From UBA4644 sp964541085 (GTDB lineage: Bacteria > Bacillota > Clostridia > Oscillospirales > Butyricicoccaceae): a stretch of DNA of 11,690 nucleotides. Where the stretch lies: assembly GCA_964541085.1 (NCBI GenBank), contig CAZIPA010000048.1, positions 1 to 11,690 on the forward strand. Direction: 5' to 3'. Positions 7,134 to 11,690 of the stretch are shown here, in pieces. The translations under genes were made by a program, and so were the position numbers. The notes beneath the pieces are model-generated. The model was not told where the DNA came from and searched no databases. It saw nothing but the letters and a program-made list of their open reading frames with translations. Position 1 is the stretch's first letter; each line of letters opens with the position of its first letter.

Positions 7134-7163
7134 ATCCGTACCCTGCCCGGGTACGGATTTTTT
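7134..7163 (+). terminator. Rho-independent terminator after the lipid kinase gene
   Basis: A perfect 10-bp stem, ATCCGTACCC (7134-7143) with GGGTACGGAT (7149-7158), a 5-base loop TGCCC and a T run (7158-7163). It separates the housekeeping unit from the sporulation operon. Confidence 0.95.
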
Positions 7164-7231
7164 CTGTAAAAACCGTTCTGAAAGGATCCGGCGCCGCATA
7201 AGAATACAGCAGCGGAAATGAGGTGAGCAGA

Positions 7232-7789
7232 ATGGAGGAATGCGGCCTGTATCTCGGCAGGCAGAGGGTAGGCGTGCTCCGGTGGGAGCAGCGGCAGGAG
7301 CGCCTTTGGCTGGAGGCAAAATGTCCCGGTGCGCCGGAGTGGATTTATCGACTGGTGGTGCAGACGGAAGAGCAGGTTCACCGGCTGGGTGTGATGCTGC
7401 CGGAAAAGGATACCTTTGTGCTGCGCCGGGAGCTTCCGGCAGGACAAGTGCCGCTATGCGCCGCCATCGACCGCTCCAGACCGGGGGAGAGCCATCTGCC
7501 GGGGCTCCCACTGGCGGCTTCCGCGTTTTGTCCGGCGGCAGAGGAGGGCAGACGGTTGTCAGCGGAGGAAGGAACGGAGCTCCGGTGCGCCGACCTGCTG
7601 CATATGCGCTATCTGCTGTTTCCTCTCCGTCTGGGCGGGCCCTGTTCGCTGGCCCATTATTTCTGTCTGACCACGGCGATTGAGGGGCCGGAGGGCCTTT
7701 GCGGTGTTTTCTGCAAGCCGGAGGGCGGGGATTATTGCCCGCTGCCCACGGAAACAGACACGCTTCGCAGCCGGAATGCGCTATGCTGA
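7232..7789 (+). CDS. Uncharacterised protein, first gene of the spoIIGA-sigE operon
   Basis: A 185-residue protein not matched to any family I can name. The start at ATG 7232 is supported by GAGGTG (7220-7225) 6 bases upstream; an in-frame GTG at 7223 is inside that ribosome site and less likely. The N-terminus reads MEECGLYLGRQRVGVLRWEQ, a beta-strand-rich pattern (YLGxxRVGxLxxxxxxxxL) that recurs in VHRLGVMLPEKDTFVLRREL (about 50-70). No signal peptide, transmembrane segment or catalytic motif is evident. There are seven cysteines, several in the C-terminal half. It ends 14 bases before spoIIGA, so it is very likely in the same transcript. This position suggests, but does not show, a role in sporulation or division. 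No ftsZ is seen here, although that gene often precedes spoIIGA in Firmicutes. Confidence 0.8.
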   Translation: MEECGLYLGRQRVGVLRWEQRQERLWLEAKCPGAPEWIYRLVVQTEEQVHRLGVMLPEKDTFVLRRELPAGQVPLCAAIDRSRPGESHLPGLPLAASAFCPAAEEGRRLSAEEGTELRCADLLHMRYLLFPLRLGGPCSLAHYFCLTTAIEGPEGLCGVFCKPEGGDYCPLPTETDTLRSRNALC

Positions 7790-7803
7790 ACAGGGGTGAT
7801 GGG

Positions 7804-8649
7804 ATGCGAGTGGTGTATATCGACCGACTGTTTTTGCTGAATCTGGCGGCGGACTATTTTCTCTTGCTGCTGACGGCAAGACTGGGCGGTGTTTATCCCC
7901 GCCGCCGTCGGCTGCTGGCAGGAGGCCTTGTGGGCGCGGCACTGGCGGTAGTGCTGTATTTTCCGGCGCTTTCTCCGATGCTGGCGCTTGCGGTGCGGTG
8001 CATGGTGTGTCTGCTGGTGGCATGGACGGCCTTTGGCGGAAAGGAACCCCGGCAACTGCTGCGTCTGTGCGGATTGTTCACGGGAGCCACACTGGTGCTG
8101 GGCGGCTGTATGCTCGGGCTGAGTCTGGCCCTGAAGCGGGAGGACATGGTGCAGAATGGCGTCTTCTATTCAGAAATATCAATGCCTGTAATGCTCATCA
8201 GCTTTCCAGCAGTTTACCTGCTTTCCGGCTATACGCTGGGCAGAGGCAGAGCCCATATCCGGCGCGGAACCCGGGAACTTCGTCTGCTGCTGGGCCAGCG
8301 CAGTCTGACCCTGCGGGTGCTTGTGGACAGCGGAAATCTGCTGCGGGATCCCTTCAGCGGAGATCGTGTCATTGTGCTTTCCGCCCAGGCGGCGCTGCCG
8401 CTGTTTCCGGAGGGGGAGGAGCCCATTCGCAGACTGTCGCCGCAGCAGCTTTTGCCGGTGCTGAACGGACTTTGCGGTCGGGCCTTCTGGCTGCTTCCGG
8501 CAAAAACTGTGGAGCAGAGCGCCATGCTGCTGCTGTTTCGTCCGGACAGACTGTATCTGGACGGGCAGGAGGGACGGGGCTATGTGGTGGGACTGACCAC
8601 AGAGCCCATGAATATCGGCGGTGATTGCCGGGGACTGATCGGAGTGTAG
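7804..8649 (+). CDS. spoIIGA: SpoIIGA, membrane-bound aspartic protease that processes pro-sigma-E
   Basis: This 281-residue protein has the SpoIIGA layout: an N-terminal half of about five hydrophobic segments (roughly residues 8-25, 36-53, 57-76, 88-109 and 127-144), beginning with the typical VVYIDRLFLLNLAADYFLLL, and a cytoplasmic protease half with VLVDSGNLLRDPFSG (172-186). D175 in the D-S/T-G motif is the expected catalytic aspartate (Asp183 in B. subtilis numbering). It cleaves the pro-sequence from sigma-E once a forespore signal (SpoIIR) arrives. The start MRVVYID was chosen because GGGGTGA (7793-7799) lies 4 bases upstream; in-frame starts further up lie inside the previous gene. 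The gene ends 3 bases before sigE, the usual coupled arrangement of the protease and its substrate. Confidence 0.93.
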   Translation: MRVVYIDRLFLLNLAADYFLLLLTARLGGVYPRRRRLLAGGLVGAALAVVLYFPALSPMLALAVRCMVCLLVAWTAFGGKEPRQLLRLCGLFTGATLVLGGCMLGLSLALKREDMVQNGVFYSEISMPVMLISFPAVYLLSGYTLGRGRAHIRRGTRELRLLLGQRSLTLRVLVDSGNLLRDPFSGDRVIVLSAQAALPLFPEGEEPIRRLSPQQLLPVLNGLCGRAFWLLPAKTVEQSAMLLLFRPDRLYLDGQEGRGYVVGLTTEPMNIGGDCRGLIGV

Positions 8650-8652
8650 CAT

Positions 8653-9363
8653 ATGCATGGGATCATTACATATTTCAGGAAATTACTCGGCAAAGTCAGA
8701 GGACTTTACAGCGATGAGATTTACTATATCGGCGGCTCGGATGTGCTGCCTCCGCCTCTGAGCCTGTCCGAGGAGCGGGCACTGCTGGAACACTATGACG
8801 GAACACAGGCGGAAACCCGCCGGATCCTCATCGAGCGCAACCTGCGGCTGGTGGTATATATTGCCCGGCGCTTTGAAAATACCGGTGTTGGGCTGGAGGA
8901 CCTGATCTCCATCGGCACCATCGGCCTCATCAAGGCGGTCAACACCTATCGCAGTGACAAAAATGCGAAAATGGCCACCTACGCCTCCCGCTGCATCGAA
9001 AATGAGATTTTGATGTATCTGCGGAAAAGCGTCAACCAGCGGACGGAAGTCTCCATCGATGAACCGCTGAACACCGACTGGGACGGTAATGAGCTGCTGC
9101 TTTCCGACATTCTGGGAACAGAGCCCGATTGCGTTATGCGCCCGGTGGAGGACGATGTGGAAAAGCAGATTCTGACCCGTCTGCTGTGCCAGCTGCCCCG
9201 GCGGGAGCGGGAGATCATCGTGCTGCGTTACGGACTGGGCGGGGGAGACGAGCTGACCCAAAAGGAGGTTGCCGACCGGCTGGGCATTTCCCAATCCTAC
9301 ATTTCCCGACTGGAAAAGCGCATTATTCAGCGGCTGAAAAAGGAGCTGCTGCGGGCGCTGTAG
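8653..9363 (+). CDS. sigE: RNA polymerase sporulation sigma factor sigma-E (pro-form)
   Basis: A 236-residue sigma-70-family factor directing early mother-cell transcription. A pro-sequence of about 24 residues (rich in Lys/Arg, amphipathic) precedes YYIGGSDVLPPPLS, the strongly conserved SpoIIGA cleavage neighbourhood. Region 2 follows (ERNLRLVVYIARRFENTG, then LEDLISIGTIGLIKAVNTY and MATYASRCIENEILMYLR, 61-124), then the sigma-E signature DEPLNTDWDGNELLLSDILG (136-155) and the region 4 helix-turn-helix (TQKEVADRLGISQSYISRLE, 202-221). Compared with B. subtilis the pro-sequence is about three residues shorter. Translation starts 3 bases after the spoIIGA stop with GGAG near the end of spoIIGA as ribosome site. 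Activity should depend on processing by the gene product just upstream. Confidence 0.97.
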   Translation: MHGIITYFRKLLGKVRGLYSDEIYYIGGSDVLPPPLSLSEERALLEHYDGTQAETRRILIERNLRLVVYIARRFENTGVGLEDLISIGTIGLIKAVNTYRSDKNAKMATYASRCIENEILMYLRKSVNQRTEVSIDEPLNTDWDGNELLLSDILGTEPDCVMRPVEDDVEKQILTRLLCQLPRREREIIVLRYGLGGGDELTQKEVADRLGISQSYISRLEKRIIQRLKKELLRAL

Positions 9364-9405
9364 CCTTCCCATCGAAATTTGACGAAAAGTTATCTCCCCG
9401 GCACT

Positions 9406-9435
9406 GCATGAAAAAATTACCATCCGGCAATGCTA
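9406..9435 (+). promoter_or_regulatory. Candidate forespore (sigma-F/sigma-G) promoter of sigG
   Basis: Between sigE and sigG: GCATG (9406-9410) fits the GHATR -35 of sigma-G, then a 15-base spacer, then GGCAATGCTA (9426-9435), which fits 9 of 10 positions of the sigma-F -10 form GGNRAYAMTW. In B. subtilis sigG is read by sigma-F and then by sigma-G itself, and this site would provide the same control. It lies about 30 bases upstream of the sigG ATG. The spacer is one base shorter than the usual sigma-F value. Confidence 0.65.
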
Positions 9436-9464
9436 TTGGCAAACAGCAAAAGGAGTTGGCCGGA

Positions 9465-10238
9465 ATGCAGTCAAAGGTGGAGATCTGCGGCGTAAACACC
9501 GCAAAGCTGAAGGTGTTGAAAAGTGAAGAAACCATGGCGCTGATTCGTCGGGCACAGGCGGGGGACAAGGCCGCGCGGGAACAGGCGGTGACAGGCAACC
9601 TGCGGCTGGTGCTGTCGGTGGTGCAAAGATTTGCCAGCCGCGGTGAGCCTATGGACGATCTGTTTCAGGTGGGCGTGATCGGTCTGCTGAAGGCTATTGA
9701 CCATTTTGATACCAGCCAGCCGGTGCGCTTCAGCACCTATGGCGTGCCCATGATTATCGGCGAAATCCGCCGCTATCTCCGGGACGGCAGCCGGATCAAA
9801 ATCAGCCGCAGTATGCGGGATAACGCCTACCGTGCCCTAACCGCCCGGGAAAAGCTCACAGCACAGCTTCAGCGGGAGCCTACGGTGGAGGAAATCGCAA
9901 AGGAGATCGACCTGCCCCGGGAGGATGTGATTTTTGCACTGGATGCCATAGCCGATCCGGTGTCGCTGTACGATCCGGTGTTTCAGGAGGGCGGCGACGC
10001 CATCTGTGTGATGGATCAGGTGCAGGATGTGCGCAGCACTGATGACAGCTGGCTGGATCAGATTTCCATGAAACAGGCCATGCAGCAGCTTTCGCCCCGG
10101 GAAAAACGCATTCTTGCACTGCGCTTTTATGACGGGAAAACCCAGATGGAGGTCTCCGCCGAGGTGGGAATCAGTCAGGCGCAGGTTTCCCGGCTGGAAA
10201 AGGGCGTTCTGGAAAAAATCAAGCGCTGTATGCGCTGA
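9465..10238 (+). CDS. sigG: RNA polymerase sporulation sigma factor sigma-G
   Basis: A 257-residue sigma factor driving late forespore transcription. It opens with KVEICGVNTAKLKVL (residues 4-18), the signature N-terminus of sigma-G, followed by region 2 (NLRLVLSVVQRF, DDLFQVGVIGLLKAIDHFD, VRFSTYGVPMIIGEIRRYLR), region 3 (ALTAREKLTAQLQREPTVEEIAKEIDLP), DAIADPVSLYDPVFQEGGD, and the region 4 helix-turn-helix (KTQMEVSAEVGISQAQVSRLEK). The start at 9465 is chosen because the family signature begins there and AGGAG (9450-9454) lies 10 bases upstream. The frame extends to 9129 only by running through sigE in another frame. It follows sigE by 101 bases, which hold the forespore promoter. There is no terminator between the two genes, so read-through from the sigE transcript is possible, as in Bacillus. 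Confidence 0.97.
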   Translation: MQSKVEICGVNTAKLKVLKSEETMALIRRAQAGDKAAREQAVTGNLRLVLSVVQRFASRGEPMDDLFQVGVIGLLKAIDHFDTSQPVRFSTYGVPMIIGEIRRYLRDGSRIKISRSMRDNAYRALTAREKLTAQLQREPTVEEIAKEIDLPREDVIFALDAIADPVSLYDPVFQEGGDAICVMDQVQDVRSTDDSWLDQISMKQAMQQLSPREKRILALRFYDGKTQMEVSAEVGISQAQVSRLEKGVLEKIKRCMR

Positions 10239-10242
10239 CCCC

Positions 10243-10271
10243 TTGCAAAATGTCTCCTCCTTCGATACAAT
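10243..10271 (+). promoter_or_regulatory. Sigma-A-type promoter of the MnmM-like methyltransferase gene
   Basis: TTGCAA (10243-10248), 17-base spacer, TACAAT (10266-10271). It starts 4 bases after the sigG stop codon. Transcription would begin near 10278, giving a very short leader with AGGAGG at 10282-10287. Confidence 0.7.
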
Positions 10272-10294
10272 CGGAGGGTAGAGGAGGCGAGACC

Positions 10295-10864
10295 ATGAGC
10301 AGAGATTGGAACGCGCTGGGCGTGACCCATCGGTTCTGGCAGCAGACGATCCGGCCGGGAAGCTTCATTGTGGATGCAACGGCCGGAAATGGCGGTGATA
10401 CCGCGTTTTTGTGCAAACTGACCGGGCCACAGGGAAGGGTGCTTGCCATGGATATTCAGCCGCAGGCGGTGGAAAACGCCTGTGCCCGGCTGAAGGAAGA
10501 AGGACTGGAGGGCATCGGGCAGGTGATTCTGGCCGACCACAGTCAGCTGGAGCGCTATGTTCCGGCAGAGAGCGCCGACTGCATTGTGTTCAACTTTGGT
10601 TGGCTGCCCGGCGGAAATCATGAAATTTTCACAAAAAAGGAGACCAGCATTCCTGCGGTACAGCAGGCGCTGCGCTGTCTTCGTCCCGGCGGCCTGCTGT
10701 CCCTGTGCCTGTATTATGGACGGAACAACGGTTATGAAGAGCGGGATGCTCTGCTTTCGCTGGTGCGGGAGCTGGATCATCGGCAGTTTACGGTGATGGA
10801 GCTGAGCTTTTCCAACCGGCTGAAGGATCCGCCCATGCCCGTCTGGATCATCAAAGAGGGCTGA
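10295..10864 (+). CDS. mnmM: Class I SAM-dependent methyltransferase of the YtqB/MnmM family (tRNA wobble uridine)
   Basis: This 189-residue protein is close in length to B. subtilis YtqB. It shows the SAM-binding motif I VDATAGNGGDTAFL (26-39), the acidic strand VLAMDIQPQAVENA (49-62), and the family-specific NFGWLPGGNHE (100-110), followed by a helix with T118-S and LRPGGLLSLCLYYG. YtqB-type enzymes, now called MnmM, methylate 5-aminomethyl-2-thiouridine at tRNA position 34 to mnm5s2U in Gram-positive bacteria that lack the MnmC methyltransferase. That role is transferred here by family resemblance. The start MSRDWNALG follows AGGAGG by 7 bases. The upstream open extension (to 10250) covers the promoter and is not coding. 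It has its own promoter right after sigG, and no clear terminator follows. Confidence 0.85.
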   Translation: MSRDWNALGVTHRFWQQTIRPGSFIVDATAGNGGDTAFLCKLTGPQGRVLAMDIQPQAVENACARLKEEGLEGIGQVILADHSQLERYVPAESADCIVFNFGWLPGGNHEIFTKKETSIPAVQQALRCLRPGGLLSLCLYYGRNNGYEERDALLSLVRELDHRQFTVMELSFSNRLKDPPMPVWIIKEG

Positions 10865-10912
10865 AAATCGCTTGTGTCTGCCGGAAAAACTGGAATTTCT
10901 TTGGAAATAGTA

Positions 10913-10941
10913 TTGACCTTCTAAAACAGCCCTGCTATACT
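10913..10941 (+). promoter_or_regulatory. Sigma-A-type promoter of the leader / lipoprotein unit
   Basis: TTGACC (10913-10918), 17-base spacer, TATACT (10936-10941): near-consensus boxes at ideal spacing. Expected transcription start about 10947-10949, exactly where the structured leader's first stem begins. Confidence 0.82.
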
Positions 10942-10945
10942 AAAA

Positions 10946-11026
10946 GAAATCGTAGTTTCAGTTTCGCCGTTCACATCTGTCATTGCACTTATGCTATTGG
11001 GAGGAACCTTGCAATGAAACGATTTC
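10946..11026 (+). promoter_or_regulatory. Structured 5' leader RNA enclosing a Shine-Dalgarno and start codon
   Basis: The 3' segment 11010-11026 (TGCAA, TGAAAC, GATTTC) is complementary to two 5' segments in the right order: GAAATC (10946-10951) pairs with GATTTC (11021-11026), GTTTCA (10955-10960) pairs with TGAAAC (11015-11020) across a 3-base GTA bulge, and TTGCA (10983-10987) pairs with TGCAA (11010-11014). That makes 17 base pairs around an internal loop (10961-10982) and a terminal loop (10988-11009) that contains GGGAGGA. The ATG at 11014 lies inside the stem. The fold begins at the predicted transcription start. It may be a cis-regulatory leader or the 5' part of a small RNA; no known riboswitch class was recognised. 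Confidence 0.55.
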
Positions 11027-11072
11027 GAGAAAGCAGCAGACGGTTTGATTTTGCAAATATTGGAATGTCCGT

Positions 11073-11109
11073 GGGAGGGAGCACTGCGCTCCTTCCCCTG
11101 TTTTATTTT
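11073..11109 (+). terminator. Terminator-like hairpin inside the leader (possible attenuator)
   Basis: GGGAGGGAGC (11073-11082) pairs with GCTCCTTCCC (11088-11097) over 10 bp with one G-T wobble and a 5-base ACTGC loop, followed by CTG and then a T-rich run (11101-11109). It lies upstream of the lipoprotein ATG and within the same predicted transcript, so it could end a small RNA or act as an attenuator. Confidence 0.65.
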
Positions 11110-11121
11110 GGGGAGGGGAAG
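11092..11121 (+). promoter_or_regulatory. Alternative hairpin covering the lipoprotein Shine-Dalgarno
   Basis: CTTCCCC (11092-11098) is perfectly complementary to GGGGAAG (11115-11121), which overlaps the GGGGAGGGG ribosome site (11110-11118) of the lipoprotein, with a 16-base loop. It uses the same bases as the 3' arm of the terminator-like hairpin, so the two structures exclude each other. Confidence 0.4.
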
Positions 11122-11124
11122 AAA

Positions 11125-11690
11125 ATGCGATTGCGGAAAATTGTGATCTTGCTTGCTCTGGCGGCGATGCTTCTTTGTCTGCTTTCCGCCTGCGGCCAAT
11201 CGCAGAACGGCATCAGCTATCGTCCCGAGAATGAGGATCATTACACTGCCGTTCATAACATTCCCACGCTTTCCAGCACGATTTATGCCTTAAGAGCACT
11301 TAATAGCGACTTTTGTTTCGTAACCTATGAGCAGATTGCCAAAAACACTTCTTACCCCACTCGTCTGATTGCAATCGACCCCAAGAGTGGTGAAATCGTG
11401 CGCTATCAGTCGCTATATGAAAAGCTGAAAAAGCACGCTTCCGACCGCAAGCAGGATTGCACGGCAATCATCGGCGCTGCTGCGGGTAGCAACGGGAATG
11501 TCTCCGCAGCAGTATGCTTCAGCAACATTTACAGTGGCGATCCTTTCGGCTATCTGATATCACTGGATTCCGGAGGCAATGTACTCTGGGAATTGGGTAT
11601 CGGGGGTATTTGTTCCTATTATGACCTTCAAAGCCTGCTCCGCACCGATGATGGCTGGACATATCTGCTGTCCGGCAGCGGGGAACTGAT
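11125..11690 (+). CDS. Lipoprotein with beta-propeller-like repeats, N-terminal part (cut by window end)
   Basis: An open frame of 188 codons runs off the right edge. It starts MRLRKIVILLALAAMLLCLLSACGQ: basic residues, a hydrophobic core and a clear lipobox LSAC with Cys23 as the expected lipidated residue, so the product should be an exported, membrane-anchored lipoprotein. The mature part holds strands such as LIAIDPKSGEIVRY and YLISLDSGGNVLWELG, the 'x-x-x-D-x-x-x-G-x-x-x-W' pattern of PQQ/WD40-type beta-propeller blades; with the C-terminus missing the fold is tentative. The ribosome site GGGGAGGGG lies 6 bases before the ATG. Codon use includes TTA, ATA, TCA and CTA, visibly less GC-biased than the genes to its left, which hints at a different origin. 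It lies downstream of a strong promoter and a structured leader. Confidence 0.8.
   Translation, partial: MRLRKIVILLALAAMLLCLLSACGQSQNGISYRPENEDHYTAVHNIPTLSSTIYALRALNSDFCFVTYEQIAKNTSYPTRLIAIDPKSGEIVRYQSLYEKLKKHASDRKQDCTAIIGAAAGSNGNVSAAVCFSNIYSGDPFGYLISLDSGGNVLWELGIGGICSYYDLQSLLRTDDGWTYLLSGSGEL

Larger units (their letters stand above)
11014..11124 (+). other. Leader reading frame, in frame with the lipoprotein
   Basis: An ATG at 11014 has a strong ribosome site, GGGAGGA (10999-11005), about 8 bases upstream. It opens 37 codons (MKRFRESSRRFDFANIG, then MSVGG and LLPLFYFGEGKK) that run without a stop straight into the lipoprotein frame at 11125. Either it is a leader peptide whose translation passes over the terminator-like hairpin at 11073-11109, or the lipoprotein has an alternative long N-terminus. 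The second is unlikely because a signal peptide should start near the basic residues at 11125. It could also be chance openness over a non-coding RNA. Confidence 0.35.

Noticed and set aside
7181..7206. AGGATCC ... AAGAAT upstream of the 7232 gene as a sigma-H promoter
   Set aside because: The spacer is too short and both boxes deviate from consensus.
9380..9386. TGACGAA between sigE and sigG as a Spo0A box
   Set aside because: It matches the 7-base consensus, but such matches are expected several times by chance in a window of this size, and sigG is not a usual Spo0A target.
10893..10906. ATTTC-TTTG-GAAAT hairpin after mnmM as a terminator
   Set aside because: The stem is only five AT-rich pairs and no T run follows.
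10921..11256. Minus-strand 111-codon open frame across the leader
   Set aside because: It overlaps the plus-strand promoter, leader and lipoprotein start, has no recognisable domain and shows low-complexity Lys/Gln/Ser composition.

Overview
The window looks like a GC-rich chromosome segment of a spore-forming member of the Clostridia, most likely Oscillospiraceae/Ruminococcaceae. This is inferred from the canonical spoIIGA-sigE-sigG cluster, strong AGGAGG-type ribosome binding sites, an Rnf-type electron-transport pair and the overall gene set. No species can be assigned from sequence alone.

Layout. (1) Bases 1-383: the C-terminal part of a low-molecular-weight protein tyrosine phosphatase (+), fused in frame at its left edge to what reads as a piece of a Tn916-type excisionase. 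It ends at a perfect terminator hairpin. (2) Bases 392-4067: a minus-strand operon with a sigma-A-type promoter (TTGAGA-17-TATAAT), then rnfC, rnfD and a membrane-anchored glycoside-hydrolase-like protein, closed by its own terminator. The rnfG/E/A/B genes that usually follow are absent. (3) Bases 4068-4204: a divergent intergenic region rich in CCCCGGGG/GGGAAAA palindromes. (4) Bases 4205-7163 (+): a single-pass membrane protein of unproven function (YpmS-like) with its own terminator, then a two-gene unit of a THUMP-type RNA methyltransferase (YpsC/RlmL-like) and a diacylglycerol-kinase-family lipid kinase, overlapping by 13 bases and closed by a strong terminator.

(5) Bases 7232-10238 (+): a sporulation operon: an unrecognised 185-residue protein, spoIIGA (pro-sigma-E protease), sigE and sigG. 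The spacing suggests cotranscription up to sigE. sigG has its own upstream match to a sigma-F/sigma-G forespore promoter, so mother-cell and forespore factors sit side by side as in Bacillus and Clostridium. (6) Bases 10243-10864: a YtqB/MnmM-type methyltransferase with its own sigma-A-like promoter. (7) Bases 10913-11690: a good promoter (TTGACC-17-TATACT), then about 180 bases of highly structured leader (a long interrupted stem holding a Shine-Dalgarno and ATG, a terminator-like hairpin, and a competing hairpin over the next Shine-Dalgarno), then the start of a lipoprotein with beta-propeller-like repeats, cut off by the window end.

The best candidates for something undescribed are the structured leader in front of the lipoprotein, the split rnfCD operon with its hydrolase-like partner, the unknown first gene of the spoIIGA operon, and the excisionase/phosphatase junction at the left edge (which may be an assembly artefact). 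No CRISPR array, tRNA, rRNA or intact insertion sequence was seen.
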